54,393 nt of DNA from Bacilli bacterium (GTDB taxonomy: Bacteria > Bacillota_I > Bacilli_A > RF39 > UBA660), in the NCBI GenBank assembly GCA_030531695.1, contig JAUNMV010000005.1, positions 1 to 54,393 of the forward strand. The letters run 5' to 3'. The notes under the pieces were generated by a model that was not told the origin of the DNA, did no database searches, and saw only the letters and a list, made by a program, of their open reading frames with translations. Below are positions 34,142-44,802 of this stretch, in pieces (the stretch's first letter is position 1; every line of letters begins with the position of its first letter). The translations under genes and the position numbers were made by a program.

Positions 34142-34901
34142 AAAATCTAATCATATTAATTATCATATTAACATCAATATTAGTAAAATATAGAAGTAAT
34201 AAAGACATTAATAAGAATGGTCCAAAAGGAATTATACTTTCTTTTTTAGTATACATTACTATTAATGATACTGGTAATGCTATACAACTACTTACAAATA
34301 TTGATACTAATCCAATTATTGGTCCTAATATTAATCCAAAGGTAAACATCATTTTAATGTCTCCTCCACCTAAAGATTCTTTCTTTAGTAATACATTCCC
34401 AATAATCATAACTGCATACATTACTAAGAATAAGAATATACCAGAAGCTACATGTAATAACATTCCACTTAATCCATCTTTAAATAAATAGATAAGTATT
34501 AATATACAATTTATTCCAATTAATACCTCATCTGAAATAATATAATATGTAAAATCACTTACTATTACTATCATAAATATAGATATAATAGTCCATGCAA
34601 TTAATAAGTCATAGCTTAATCCAAATACATAATAAGCAAATGTAAATAGTAAACCAGTAGCTAATTCATTAAATAATTCTAGTCTATCTAATTTACAATT
34701 ACACATTGAACATCTACCAAAACATAAGAAGTAAGAAAGGAGTGGCACTCTTTCATACCACTCATATTGATAACCACAATGAGGACATTTTTCTTTAGTA
34801 AATACTCTTTCTTCATTTGGTAAATGTTTACCTATCTTATTAAATAAAGCACCTAATGCTACACCTATTCCAAAGAACAATAACATATAAGATAAAGTCA
34901 T
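34140..34901 (-). CDS. pilD: Prepilin peptidase (A24 family)
   Basis: A 253-residue membrane aspartyl protease that removes prepilin leaders. Zinc-type Cys pairs are C39/C42 (KCPHCGY) and C64/C67 (GRCSMC). Catalytic Asp are at 116 (VSDFTYYIISDE) and 181 (SLGGGDIKMM, the GxGD motif). About seven hydrophobic segments follow the family pattern. ATG at 34901 has AGGTG six bases upstream; a GTG at 34910 overlaps that site. It follows pilC closely. Its candidate substrate in the window is the pilin-like adhesin at 72-2021. Confidence 0.9.
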   Translation of the reverse strand: MTLSYMLLFFGIGVALGALFNKIGKHLPNEERVFTKEKCPHCGYQYEWYERVPLLSYFLCFGRCSMCNCKLDRLELFNELATGLLFTFAYYVFGLSYDLLIAWTIISIFMIVIVSDFTYYIISDEVLIGINCILILIYLFKDGLSGMLLHVASGIFLFLVMYAVMIIGNVLLKKESLGGGDIKMMFTFGLILGPIIGLVSIFVSSCIALPVSLIVMYTKKESIIPFGPFLLMSLLLLYFTNIDVNMIINMIRF

Positions 34902-34910
34902 ATTAATCAC

Positions 34911-36419
34911 CTATTGTACTGCAGAGTAAATTGAGAACATTGGTTGAACAATTGAAATTAAGATAACACCAACTACTCCAGCAAGGAATACGATTAGTAA
35001 TGGTTCAATTAAACTCTTCATTTGATCAATTATATTCTTATGTAACATCTGGAAGTGTGAAGCAACTTTCTCCATCATTTGACCTAATTGACCAGTAGAT
35101 TCACCAGTAACAATCATTTCATATGCAACTACAGGAATTGCCCACTCACCTTTAAAGGCACTAGAGATTGTATCTCCTTTACCTAGATTAACAAGTGTTT
35201 TATTAATAATTCTTATATATACTTCATTTGTTGTAATCTTAGAAAGTATTTCCATAGAGTCTGTAATAAATACTCCGTGATTAATAAGTGAAGCAAATGT
35301 CTTAGTAAAGTTAGCTATTTCATTATAAACAATGATATTTCCAAATACAGGTAAATGCATCATTACAATTTGAACAGCAGTTCTAAAACTCTTAACTTTC
35401 TTATATAGATACATAAATGAACCTACAAACAATAATGCTCCAATTATTAAGATTAAATAATTCTTTTGAATAAATTGCGAAATATTAAGTATTGTTTGAG
35501 TTAATGCAGGAAGTGAAGCTCCTTGTTCTTCAAACATTGAAGAGAACTGTGGAACTAAGTATGTTAACATGAAGATTAAAACAGCAAATGCAAGTGATAA
35601 TACAACTAACGGATAAGTCATCGCACTCTTCATTTGTTTCTTAGTATTTTCCATAGATGTATAGTATTCAGCCATATCATCTAGAATAGAAGCTAAGTCA
35701 CCAGTCATTTCAGCTGTTCTAATCATGTTTATTAATAACTTAGGGAAAATATCACCTTGAGCTTGTAATGCGTCCGAGAAATTTTCACCTTTTAATAATT
35801 CATAAACTACTTGATAAAATTGTTTTTTCAACTCTTTCTTAGTTGATTGTTTTGCTAAAATCTTAACAGAGTCAACTAATGGGATACCTGCTCTAATATA
35901 TGTAGATAATTGAGTTAAAGCAAATGATAATTCACCAGCTTTAATCTTATTACCAATATTAATATCGATATCACCTTTACTACGAGGTTGAACATCTAAT
36001 ACTTCAAACCCTAATTGACCTAAGAAACTCTTTGCATCTTCTAAAGACTCACACTTTACAGTAGAAGTTTGTTTCTTACCATTGTCAGTTAAAATAGTAT
36101 ATTTAAAACCAATAAGAGGAGGTCTTACTTTCTTCTCTTTTTGGTTAATATTAGTTTGTAAATTTGCTAACTCATCGTTTACTGGAGCAGGTTGTGCTGC
36201 AGGCGCAACAGGTGCATCCAAATTTTGTTGAGGAGCTTGCTCAACATAACTAACATTATTTGCTAAAGCTTGATTTTCCTTCTCCGCTTTCTTTAATTCA
36301 GTCTTATCCTTAGCCTCTAATACCTTATCTCCTGTTTTGTTTAATAAATTCTTAGGAGCAGTAAAAACTTTTTTTACTCCACGATATATATATACGAACG
36401 GCATCATTAACTTATCCAT
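34911..36419 (-). CDS. pilC: Type IV pilus/type II secretion inner-membrane platform protein PilC (GspF family)
   Basis: A 502-residue platform protein of a pilus-type assembly machine. The GspF core spans about 105-502: two cytoplasmic helical domains (ALTQLSTYIRAGIPLVDSVKIL; EIANFTKTFASLINHGVF) and three membrane helices (about 268-290, 321-340, 468-497). The family is usually about 400 residues; here a 100-residue N-terminal extension adds a basic amphipathic start (MPFVYIYRGVKKVFTAPKN), a charged coil and a Pro/Ala/Gln linker. GGAGG lies nine bases before the ATG. Only pilD is linked; no pilB, pilT or pilA is in the window. Confidence 0.9.
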   Translation of the reverse strand: MDKLMMPFVYIYRGVKKVFTAPKNLLNKTGDKVLEAKDKTELKKAEKENQALANNVSYVEQAPQQNLDAPVAPAAQPAPVNDELANLQTNINQKEKKVRPPLIGFKYTILTDNGKKQTSTVKCESLEDAKSFLGQLGFEVLDVQPRSKGDIDINIGNKIKAGELSFALTQLSTYIRAGIPLVDSVKILAKQSTKKELKKQFYQVVYELLKGENFSDALQAQGDIFPKLLINMIRTAEMTGDLASILDDMAEYYTSMENTKKQMKSAMTYPLVVLSLAFAVLIFMLTYLVPQFSSMFEEQGASLPALTQTILNISQFIQKNYLILIIGALLFVGSFMYLYKKVKSFRTAVQIVMMHLPVFGNIIVYNEIANFTKTFASLINHGVFITDSMEILSKITTNEVYIRIINKTLVNLGKGDTISSAFKGEWAIPVVAYEMIVTGESTGQLGQMMEKVASHFQMLHKNIIDQMKSLIEPLLIVFLAGVVGVILISIVQPMFSIYSAVQ

Positions 36420-36448
36420 ACTCTAGTGCCTCCTTATTATTCTATTTT

Positions 36449-36457
36449 ATTGTAGCA
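36449..36457 (-). promoter_or_regulatory. Extended -10 promoter of pilC-pilD
   Basis: TGC-TACAAT on the minus strand (TACAAT at 36454-36449), 30 bases before the start codon. The -35 region is only TTTAAA-like. Confidence 0.45.
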
Positions 36458-36532
36458 TACCCACAAATTTTTTTAAATATTATTTTAACTTTTTAATGCT
36501 TTTTACATAGAATAAATTAAAGAGGTGTTTTT

Positions 36533-36788
36533 ATGTATCCCAGTCCTTATTTAAAACCCAGTATATTTACTACTCTAAAAAATATTGGTTGGAGTAATCT
36601 ACTAGATGGAACTCAAAAAACATTAGGAGTAATAAATCAAGCTATACCCATAGTTTATCAAGTAAAACCAGTAGTTTCTAATATGCGTAGTATCTTTAAA
36701 ATAGCTAATGCAATTAATACTCCAGATACTCCAAATACTAATAATAAACAAATAACTCAAAGTACAAATAAACCAGTTTTTTACATAT

Positions 36789-36790
<2 letters not shown>
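36533..36790 (+). CDS. YqfQ/VrrA-like small protein
   Basis: An 85-residue protein. The segment NIGWSNLLDGTQKTLGVINQ followed by AIPIVYQVKPVVSNMRSIFK is typical of the small YqfQ/VrrA-like proteins of Bacilli; Bacillus members carry extra repeats after it. A Thr/Asn/Pro-rich tail ends the protein. Function unknown. GAGGTG lies five bases before the ATG. It is a lone plus-strand gene, divergent from pilC and convergent with tgt. Confidence 0.7.
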
Positions 36791-37946
<1,156 letters not shown>

Positions 37947-39392
37947 TTATTTTATCATACTTTTAGGTTTATCTTCAATTATCTTTTTATAATACTTTGG
38001 ATTACTATTTATATAATCAAAGAACTCTTCCGCAGTAGTCTGCATAGAAGATTTCATTCTAGTTTGAATTAAAGGATTCTTATAAGACTCTATTACCTCT
38101 AAATCTATTTTATCAAGATTAAATACTTCTAAATTATTTCTTAATCTTTCATAATTTCTTTTTAATAACTTAGTACAAGCTATTCTTTGTAGATCATCAC
38201 CTAAAAAAGAAATATGTTGTGTATTAATAAAGAACTTTTCCTCTACATCACTACCAAATACTTGATATGCAAATATAAACTCTTGAGGAATATAACCAAT
38301 ATCATCAATAATATCACTAGCTAAACAACTAAAATCAGTCATAACTTTAGGCATACTACCAGTAGTATTTCTTCTAGAATAACCAATAAAATATGCATTA
38401 CGATCTAAATCTTCTAATATCTTAGGTATTAATACTATAATATTGTAATCTTCATGACTATTACCATGATAATGATAATTTAAATCTTCATATAAAATAT
38501 CATTCTCATCAATAGGACCTTTAGGTTCTACAGTACCTCTCATACCATATTCCCAATCTGTATCTAATGCTCTTCTTAATATATGATTACAAGTATTTTT
38601 AGAAGCTTTAGGAGTTTCTTGATCAACTCCATGTAGATATAAAGAATAATCACCATAATTATCTTTTAGTACTTTTACAAACTTATCTCTATTGTATTCA
38701 AGATTAACAAATTGATAATCTGAATATTCTAAATATTCTAAAGCAGTTAAGTATTTAGAATTATATTCACATTTTTTACTAATTATAGAATCTTTAATAT
38801 AATTTAAAATATCTTTCTTATCTGTTCTATTAGTAATTCTATTATCTACTTTATCTATTAATTGATTAAAGAACTCTTCCTTTTCTTTATCTTTTAATTT
38901 AGAGTAATGTTTATCATTATATTTAAAATATTTCTTACCATTATTATCTTCATAGTAATAACCAACTATTAAGTTATTAAATACTTTTTTTATTTTCTCT
39001 AAATAATCAGTTAAATAACAATCATAGTTCTTTTGATGTTCTGCAGTAGTATATCCAGATACATTATCTCTCGGATAACCTATATAATATTTAGATTCTC
39101 CATCATCAATAACTTGTGGTGTAGAAATAACTACATTACAAATATCTTTTTCCCCATAATAAGTTTTATTAGTAATTGTTTCTTCTAATGATTTAATATT
39201 TTTAACTAATCCTTTAGGACATAATATATCTCTAAGTTTAATATCTTTAGTAAGAGAAATACCATTATTTAATATATCAGAAGCATATATCTCTTTAGAG
39301 TTAGTAAAACTATCTCTAATACTAAATAAAGTTAATGCATCATTAGGTAAATACTTATTTAAATATTCAGTAATACTTTCTCCTTCAAACAT
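37947..39392 (-). CDS. Unknown protein with an internal duplication
   Basis: A 481-residue cytoplasmic-looking protein that I cannot assign. Two halves align with each other. Residues about 20-180 carry NVVISTPQVIDD, KYYIGYPRDNVSG (101-113) and LIVGYYYEDNNGKKYFKYND. Residues about 249-412 carry NIIVLIPKILED, AYFIGYSRRNTTG (333-345) and FIFAYQVFGSDVEEKFFINT. A Lys-rich helical linker joins them, and a helical tail (415-481) ends the protein. There is no signal, membrane segment or known catalytic motif. The start of the second unit (LYLHGVDQE, then ILRRAL) faintly recalls ADP-ribosyltransferase folds, too weak to name. GGGGG lies nine bases before the ATG, with its own promoter between tgt and queA. 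Confidence 0.7.
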   Translation of the reverse strand: MFEGESITEYLNKYLPNDALTLFSIRDSFTNSKEIYASDILNNGISLTKDIKLRDILCPKGLVKNIKSLEETITNKTYYGEKDICNVVISTPQVIDDGESKYYIGYPRDNVSGYTTAEHQKNYDCYLTDYLEKIKKVFNNLIVGYYYEDNNGKKYFKYNDKHYSKLKDKEKEEFFNQLIDKVDNRITNRTDKKDILNYIKDSIISKKCEYNSKYLTALEYLEYSDYQFVNLEYNRDKFVKVLKDNYGDYSLYLHGVDQETPKASKNTCNHILRRALDTDWEYGMRGTVEPKGPIDENDILYEDLNYHYHGNSHEDYNIIVLIPKILEDLDRNAYFIGYSRRNTTGSMPKVMTDFSCLASDIIDDIGYIPQEFIFAYQVFGSDVEEKFFINTQHISFLGDDLQRIACTKLLKRNYERLRNNLEVFNLDKIDLEVIESYKNPLIQTRMKSSMQTTAEEFFDYINSNPKYYKKIIEDKPKSMIK

Positions 39393-39421
39393 ATATAATA
39401 ACCCCCAATTTATGAGTGCAT

Positions 39422-39450
39422 ATTATACCATAAAATTAAAAAAGATGCAA
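39422..39450 (-). promoter_or_regulatory. Promoter of the duplicated-domain gene
   Basis: TTGCAT (39450-39445), a 17-base spacer and TATAAT (39427-39422) with TGG before it (extended -10) on the minus strand. The -35 lies in the queA terminator stem. Confidence 0.6.
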
Positions 39451-39474
39451 CGTTACTTAATAAACATTGCATCT
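39435..39474 (-). terminator. Intrinsic terminator after queA
   Basis: AGATGCAA/TTGCATCT (39443-39450 with 39467-39474), extended inward by one wobble pair and AAC/GTT, followed by TTTTTTAATTTT on the minus strand. It overlaps the last codons of queA. Confidence 0.78.
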
Positions 39475-40478
39475 CCAAATGAGAAAAATCTATATTTATT
39501 ATCTACTGCTATTTTATAAGCATTAAGTATATTATCTCTTCCAGCTAAAGCACTAACTAACATTACTAATGTTGATTTAGGTAAATGGAAGTTTGTAATT
39601 AAACAATCTATTCCCTTAAATTCATATCCAGGATAAATAAATATCTTAGTCCATCCACTACACTCTCTAAATTCAGGATATAAACTCATAATAGTTTCAA
39701 GTGTTCTAGTACTAGTAGTACCTACAGCTATAATCCTATGACCAGATTTTCTAGTATTATTAAGAAGTTCCGCAACTTCTTTTTTCATAGAATAAAATTC
39801 ACTATGCATTTCATGATCTTCTACATTAGTAACAGATACTGGTCTAAATGTACCTAATCCTACATGTAATGTTACATAAGCAATATTGATACCTTTATCT
39901 TCTATTTTATTTAATAATTCTTTAGTAAAATGAAGCCCTGCAGTAGGAGCAGCAGCACTACCTACTTCTTTAGCATAAACTGTTTGATATCTAGATTGAT
40001 CTTCTAATTTTTCATGAATATATGGAGGAAGTGGCATAGTACCTAATTCTTCTAATATCTCCATAAGTATTCCATCATATAGTAATTCTATATGTCTAAT
40101 TCCTTCATCAAATTCCCCACAACACTTAGCTTTTAATTTACCGTCTCCAAAACTAACAATAGTACCTACTTTTAAACGTCTTGCCGGTTTAACTAAACAT
40201 TCCCATTTATCACCTTCAAGATTTTTAAGTAAAAGTATTTCTATAACTGCACCAGTCTCTTCTTTAACACCAATAAGTCTTGCAGGTAATACTTTAGTAT
40301 CATTTAATACTAATGTATCTCCCTCTTCTAAATAATCAATTATATCTGTAAATACTTTATGTTCTACTTCTCCTGTATTTTTATCTAATACAAGTAATCT
40401 AGAAGAATCTCTAACTGCAAGTGGAGTTTGCGCAATTAACTCTTCTGGTAAATAATAATCAAAATCTTCAGTAGTCAT
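39453..40478 (-). CDS. queA: S-adenosylmethionine:tRNA ribosyltransferase-isomerase QueA
   Basis: A 341-residue enzyme that adds the ribosyl unit of SAM to preQ1-tRNA to give epoxyqueuosine. The start [12 protein letters not shown], then [10 protein letters not shown], and the core [18 protein letters not shown] and [10 protein letters not shown] are diagnostic. The C-terminal [19 protein letters not shown] is also conserved. ATG at 40478 has GAGGGGTG five bases upstream; a TTG at 40493 is rejected. A hairpin separates it from ruvB. It completes the ruvA-ruvB-queA-tgt gene set of Bacilli. Confidence 0.94.
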   Translation of the reverse strand: MTTEDFDYYLPEELIAQTPLAVRDSSRLLVLDKNTGEVEHKVFTDIIDYLEEGDTLVLNDTKVLPARLIGVKEETGAVIEILLLKNLEGDKWECLVKPARRLKVGTIVSFGDGKLKAKCCGEFDEGIRHIELLYDGILMEILEELGTMPLPPYIHEKLEDQSRYQTVYAKEVGSAAAPTAGLHFTKELLNKIEDKGINIAYVTLHVGLGTFRPVSVTNVEDHEMHSEFYSMKKEVAELLNNTRKSGHRIIAVGTTSTRTLETIMSLYPEFRECSGWTKIFIYPGYEFKGIDCLITNFHLPKSTLVMLVSALAGRDNILNAYKIAVDNKYRFFSFGDAMFIK

Positions 40479-40493
40479 AATTTCACCCCTCAA

Positions 40494-40519
40494 TATAAAA
40501 CACTGAATTAATCAGTGTT
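40494..40519 (-). terminator. Hairpin terminator between ruvB and queA
   Basis: An 8-bp stem AACACTGA/TCAGTGTT (40499-40506 with 40512-40519), followed by TTTATATT on the minus strand. The T-tract is short, so partial read-through into queA is plausible. Confidence 0.65.
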
Positions 40520-40544
40520 AAGTAAGCATATTATACAATTAATA

Positions 40545-41543
40545 TTAATTTTTCTCAATACCTAAAGTACTATAAGCTTTATCAGTTGCAACTCTACCTC
40601 TACTAGTACGTTTAATTAATCCCATTTGTAATAAATATGGTTCACATACATCTTCAATAGTAGTTACTTCTTCATTAATAGATGAAGCTATGGCTTCTAT
40701 TCCAACAGGTCCACCATTAAATTTATTAATAATTGCAAGTAAATACTCATGATCAGTATTATCTAGGCCCATATAATCTACCTTTAATCTATCTAAAGCT
40801 TCTAAAGTAATATCAGTATTAACTACTCCATTATTCTTAACTAAAGCAAAATCTCTTACACGTTTAAATAATCTATTCGCAATACGAGGAGTACCTCTAC
40901 TTCTTTTAGCTAATTCAAAAGCAGCATCTTCATCTATTTTAACATTTAAAACACGTGCAGTTCTCTTAATAATATCTTCTAGCTCTGGTACTGTATAAAA
41001 TTGTAATTTAGATACAATACCAAATCTATCTCTAAGTGGACTAGATAAATCTCCTGCTCTAGTAGTAGCTCCTACTAAAGTAAATGGAGGTAAATCTATT
41101 CTTATATTTCTACTATTACCTTCACTACCAACAATTATATCTAAAGAGAAATCTTCCATAGCTGGATAAAGAATCTCTTCTATATATCTAGGCATACGAT
41201 GTATTTCATCAATAAATAATACATCTCCAGGCTCTAAAGAAGAAAGAATTGCAGCTAAGTCTCCACTCTTTTCTATAGAAGGACCACTAGCAGTCTTAAT
41301 ATGAGTACCCATCTCATGTGCAATGATAAATGCTAAGGTAGTTTTACCTAAACCTGGAGGACCATATAATAATACATGATCAAGTGGTTCATTTCTCATC
41401 TTTGCAGCTTCTACAAATATCTTAATATTCTCCTTAACATCAGTTTGACCAATATACTCTTCTATTGTCTCAGGTCTAATAGTATTATCTAATTCATTAT
41501 CATCAAATAAAGAATAATTTGTAATAACACTTTCATCTTTCAT
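40545..41543 (-). CDS. ruvB: Holliday junction branch migration ATPase RuvB
   Basis: A 332-residue AAA+ motor driving branch migration of Holliday junctions with RuvA. The N-terminal [18 protein letters not shown] is typical. Walker A is GPPGLGKTT near 61, Walker B is FIDEIH near 108, sensor and arginine-finger region is [15 protein letters not shown] near 164. The C-terminal winged helix has [18 protein letters not shown] and [23 protein letters not shown] precedes the ATG and overlaps the end of the small ORF, suggesting translational coupling. Confidence 0.95.
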   Translation of the reverse strand: MKDESVITNYSLFDDNELDNTIRPETIEEYIGQTDVKENIKIFVEAAKMRNEPLDHVLLYGPPGLGKTTLAFIIAHEMGTHIKTASGPSIEKSGDLAAILSSLEPGDVLFIDEIHRMPRYIEEILYPAMEDFSLDIIVGSEGNSRNIRIDLPPFTLVGATTRAGDLSSPLRDRFGIVSKLQFYTVPELEDIIKRTARVLNVKIDEDAAFELAKRSRGTPRIANRLFKRVRDFALVKNNGVVNTDITLEALDRLKVDYMGLDNTDHEYLLAIINKFNGGPVGIEAIASSINEEVTTIEDVCEPYLLQMGLIKRTSRGRVATDKAYSTLGIEKN

Positions 41544-41555
41544 GAGAGTTACCTC

Positions 41556-41702
41556 CTATATCTTTTTAATTTTTCTTTTTTCTCGACGCATCTCAATAAA
41601 CTCTAATATAGCTTTTAATATTTTATATTTATCTTTTCTACTAATATTAGTATTAGATAAATCAATATCTAAGTTTATTTCATCCATCCAATCATCATAC
41701 AT
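41556..41702 (-). CDS. 48-residue protein between ruvA and ruvB
   Basis: A short ORF with an acidic N-terminus (MYDDWMDEINLDIDLS) and a basic helical C-terminus (KILKAILEFIEMRREKRKIK). AGGA lies seven bases before the ATG. Its stop codon falls inside the ruvB ribosome binding site, and it starts nine bases after ruvA stops, so it fits exactly into the operon. Function is unknown; it is small and charged enough to be a nucleic-acid- or Ruv-binding peptide, which is a guess. Confidence 0.6.
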   Translation of the reverse strand: MYDDWMDEINLDIDLSNTNISRKDKYKILKAILEFIEMRREKRKIKKI

Positions 41703-41711
41703 ATTAAAATC

Positions 41712-42275
41712 CTACCTTAAAAGTAATTTTAAAGCATCCTTTACTTGATCTTCTAATTTTAAAGAAGTATCTACTTTCGCAAGTATAGGAACTATTTCTT
41801 TTTCTTTATAGCCTAATCCTATTAATACATCCTTTAATTCACTCTCAGTTTGTACTTGATCATCAGATATACCAACACCAATAAATTCTAACTTTCCTTT
41901 TAAATCTAGAATTATTTGTTTAGCAAGTTTATCTCCAATCTTAGGAAACTTCTTTAAATATAAAACATTTTCTCTTTCAATCGCATCCATTATACCTTGA
42001 ATAGATCCAGTAGATAAGAAAGGTAATGCCATCTTACAACCTAATCCTTTTACGCTAATAAGTTTTAAGAATAAATCTTTCTCTTCTTGTAATTTAAATC
42101 CATATAATAAATGTTCATCTTCTTGTATTTGTTGATAAACATATACTTTATAAGTTTTTCCTATTTCAAATGCATATGGATTAGATACATATATTAAATA
42201 TCCTACTCCATTACAATCTACTACTATTGCATTAGTTTTAATATTCGCAATAACACCTTTTATATAATCGTACAC
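41712..42275 (-). CDS. ruvA: Holliday junction-binding protein RuvA
   Basis: A 187-residue protein that binds four-way junctions as a tetramer and docks RuvB. The N-terminal OB domain begins YDYIKGVIANI. The two helix-hairpin-helix motifs are LISVKGLGCKMALPFL and LKKFPKIGDKLAKQIILDLKGKL. The C-terminal domain III (ELKDVLIGLGYKEKEI) contacts RuvB. RuvA proteins usually start at this Tyr-Asp-Tyr, and a GTG at 42275 with GGAG nine bases upstream gives that start. The in-frame ATG at 42296 would add seven residues. Confidence 0.92.
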   Translation of the reverse strand: MYDYIKGVIANIKTNAIVVDCNGVGYLIYVSNPYAFEIGKTYKVYVYQQIQEDEHLLYGFKLQEEKDLFLKLISVKGLGCKMALPFLSTGSIQGIMDAIERENVLYLKKFPKIGDKLAKQIILDLKGKLEFIGVGISDDQVQTESELKDVLIGLGYKEKEIVPILAKVDTSLKLEDQVKDALKLLLR

Positions 42276-42342
42276 TAAAATCAACTCCACAATCATTATA
42301 TACTAAAATAAAGATATAAGTAAAGAAATTCGAACAAATTTT

Positions 42343-42375
42343 CTAAAAAAGAAAAGAGTATTTTTATTTACTCTT
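42343..42375 (-). terminator. Intrinsic terminator after the acyl-CoA synthetase
   Basis: A 7-bp stem AAGAGTA/TACTCTT (42354-42360 with 42369-42375), loop of eight, then TTCTTTTTT on the minus strand. It overlaps the stop codon. Confidence 0.65.
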
Positions 42376-44178
42376 CTCTTCTTTATCTACTTCTAATTTA
42401 TCAAGTAACTCATCACTAGAAGACTCATCCTCTACTTGTTCTAATAAGTCTTCTTCCTTCTCCCAATCACGTTTCTTATTCTTCATTTCTTCTTCATGAA
42501 TAAGTACATTGAAAGCTACTTTTCCAACTAATGTCTTAGGAAGTTCTCTTCTAAATTCATATTCTACAGGCCATGAGAATCTAGCTAAATTCTTCTCAAT
42601 TCTCTCTTTAATAGAATCTAATAGTTCTTCACTTTCTTTAGTAGGATCTTTTAATACTATAAATGCTTTAGCTGCTGTTACTTTATATGGATGTGGAATA
42701 CCTATAACACAACTCATCGCAACATCAGGATGAGAATCAATTACATTCTCTATATTATTTGGATATACACAATATCCAGAAGAAATAATCATTCTCTTTA
42801 ATCTACCCTTAAAGTAAACATAACCATCTTCATCCATTACACCTTCATCACCAGTATGTAACCAAATACGACCATCTTTATGTTTACGTAGCGTTTGTTT
42901 AGTCTCTTTTTTATTTCTAATATATCCAGCCATTACAGTAGGACCAGATATAACTATTTCACCTTCAGTACCATAAGGAACTTCCTTCTCAGTACCATCT
43001 TCTACTATTTTGTAGTAAGTATCTGGATATGGAATACCTATACTTCCAGGACGATAATGATTTAGTGGAGTAAAACAACTAGCAGCACAACACTCAGTTA
43101 AACCATAACCTTCTCTAATAGTAGTAGGAGATCCATGTGATGATAACCACTCATCAAACTTCTTCTTTAACTCAAATGATAAAGAATCTCCTCCAGAAAT
43201 AACACATGTAACATATTTTAACTTCATATGATCAAAGTTCTTATTCTTAGTCATTGCATCAAATAAAGTGGGAACACCTACTAATACATTAGGTTCATAT
43301 TTCTTTAATATCTTATCAAAAGTCTTAGCATTAAATTGTGGAAGTAATATACTAGTACCACCAAAATATTGTACACAATGAATACATACACTTAAACCAA
43401 ATCCATGGAATATTGGCATAATTGCTAATACTTTATCCTTAGCTCTTAAACAAGCAACATGTTCAAAATTTTGCATAGCTGAAGCATTAAGATTAAGATT
43501 AGTTAACTTAACTCCTTTAGGAGTACCTGTAGTACCACCACTATATAAAATAGCAGCTAACTCCTTACCCTTAAAGTCATCATCTATTTCTTTAGTATAC
43601 TCTTTACCTAGTTTAATAAAATCTTTCCATGATATTCTCTTATCACATCTTTCAAGTCTAATCTTATACCCTTTAGTCGCAACATATACAGGTACCATAT
43701 ACATAGGCATAGAATCAGCTACACTAACAGTAATAACCTTCTTAACTTTAGTATCTTCTAATACATGATTTACTTTATTAAATGCAAAGTCAATTGTAAT
43801 TAACCATTCAGTCTTAGAAATTCTTAAATAATGCCTAATTTCATTTTCTGCACTTAATGGATGTATCATACTAGCTACAGCACCTATTTTATTTGCTGCA
43901 TAAAAGGCAATAATACCTTCAGGAGTATTAGGCATACAAATAGATACTACATCTCTATGTTTAACCCCTATAGCCTTTAAAGCTCTAGCAGTATCATCAA
44001 TTTGTTTTAAGAATTCATGATAAGTCTTCTTATTACCATAATAATTATAACTAATATTATTTAAATGCTTACTTGCAGTATATTCAATCAACTTATAAGC
44101 AGAAAAATCTGGATAATCTAAATGTTCATGTTCATCTCCATAATACTTATACCATGGAGTATTAATTTTTTTACTCAT
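42364..44178 (-). CDS. AMP-forming acyl-CoA synthetase (long-chain fatty acid CoA ligase type)
   Basis: A 604-residue ANL-superfamily ligase that activates a carboxylic acid, probably a fatty acid, as acyl-AMP then acyl-CoA. The P-loop is LYSGGTTGTPKGVKLTNLN near 210. Further motifs are GYGLTECCAA, HTGDEGVMDEDGYVYFKGR, and the catalytic Lys in PKTLVGKVAF near the end. A charged C-terminal tail of 40 residues (Glu/Asp/Lys-rich) extends past the family core. ATG at 44178 has AGGTGG nine bases upstream; the frame is open 21 codons further but without a site. Substrate is not fixed, and no beta-oxidation gene is nearby. Confidence 0.85.
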   Translation of the reverse strand: MSKKINTPWYKYYGDEHEHLDYPDFSAYKLIEYTASKHLNNISYNYYGNKKTYHEFLKQIDDTARALKAIGVKHRDVVSICMPNTPEGIIAFYAANKIGAVASMIHPLSAENEIRHYLRISKTEWLITIDFAFNKVNHVLEDTKVKKVITVSVADSMPMYMVPVYVATKGYKIRLERCDKRISWKDFIKLGKEYTKEIDDDFKGKELAAILYSGGTTGTPKGVKLTNLNLNASAMQNFEHVACLRAKDKVLAIMPIFHGFGLSVCIHCVQYFGGTSILLPQFNAKTFDKILKKYEPNVLVGVPTLFDAMTKNKNFDHMKLKYVTCVISGGDSLSFELKKKFDEWLSSHGSPTTIREGYGLTECCAASCFTPLNHYRPGSIGIPYPDTYYKIVEDGTEKEVPYGTEGEIVISGPTVMAGYIRNKKETKQTLRKHKDGRIWLHTGDEGVMDEDGYVYFKGRLKRMIISSGYCVYPNNIENVIDSHPDVAMSCVIGIPHPYKVTAAKAFIVLKDPTKESEELLDSIKERIEKNLARFSWPVEYEFRRELPKTLVGKVAFNVLIHEEEMKNKKRDWEKEEDLLEQVEDESSSDELLDKLEVDKEEKSK

Positions 44179-44228
44179 ATAAAATAACCACCTGTTTACC
44201 ATTATACTATAACTATATTTTTTTAACA

Positions 44229-44256
44229 AATTAAAAGACACTTATTTATGTCTTTT
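44229..44256 (-). terminator. Intrinsic terminator after the 44242 gene
   Basis: An 8-bp stem AAAAGACA/TGTCTTTT (44233-44240 with 44249-44256), loop of eight, then AATTTG on the minus strand. The T-run is formed by the stem end itself. Confidence 0.55.
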
Positions 44257-44793
44257 TAATAATCTTTTTAGAAAAATTCTTGCAGATTCAATTCTACTTT
44301 TTAAATTCTCTTTTAAATTAGGAATTATATATGGAAGTACAAATATAACAAACCATAAAGTAAATTGTAAATTACCACTAAATATAGATTTAACAGCTAT
44401 TATAGTAATAACACAAATAATTAGTAGTAATAATACAATCATTATAAGGTTAATAATATTATTAAAATCATTCTTAGTCTCAAAATTAATCTCTTTCTTC
44501 TTTAAGAAACTATCTACTTTTACTTTAAAATTATTAAAAGACTCTTCTATTTTATCTATATCATCTCTATCAGTAGTAAATTCACATCCTCTAATAATAA
44601 TAGACCCATTATTAGAAATAACTATATCTACATTTTGATATTCTACGTAACTATCTTTATCTATATTTATACCAAACTCTTCTCCTAATATTTTAATTAC
44701 TCTATTACGACACTTATTAGATATAAATTTAGCTTCATTTAAATATACTTTTATATCATTATTTATTTTATTTAATCTTTCCTCTTTATTCAT
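44242..44793 (-). CDS. Hypothetical two-helix membrane protein
   Basis: A 183-residue protein of unknown function. Residues 1-105 are soluble and charged, with a beta-strand-like part (VEYQNVDIVISNNGSIIIRG). Two membrane helices follow (about 112-134, IINLIMIVLLLLIICVITII; and 143-160). A basic C-terminal helix (KSRIESARIFLKRLLKRHK) ends the protein. AGGAG lies before the ATG. It follows yebC on the same strand past a terminator. Confidence 0.65.
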   Translation of the reverse strand: MNKEERLNKINNDIKVYLNEAKFISNKCRNRVIKILGEEFGINIDKDSYVEYQNVDIVISNNGSIIIRGCEFTTDRDDIDKIEESFNNFKVKVDSFLKKKEINFETKNDFNNIINLIMIVLLLLIICVITIIAVKSIFSGNLQFTLWFVIFVLPYIIPNLKENLKSRIESARIFLKRLLKRHK

Positions 44794-44802
44794 ATATTCT
44801 CC

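Noticed and set aside
41542..41748. Plus-strand 68-codon open frame
   Set aside because: Antisense to the ruvA-ruvB junction. The minus-strand 48-codon ORF there has an RBS and fits the operon better.
42509..42733. Plus-strand 74-codon open frame
   Set aside because: Antisense to the acyl-CoA synthetase C-terminus, without RBS.
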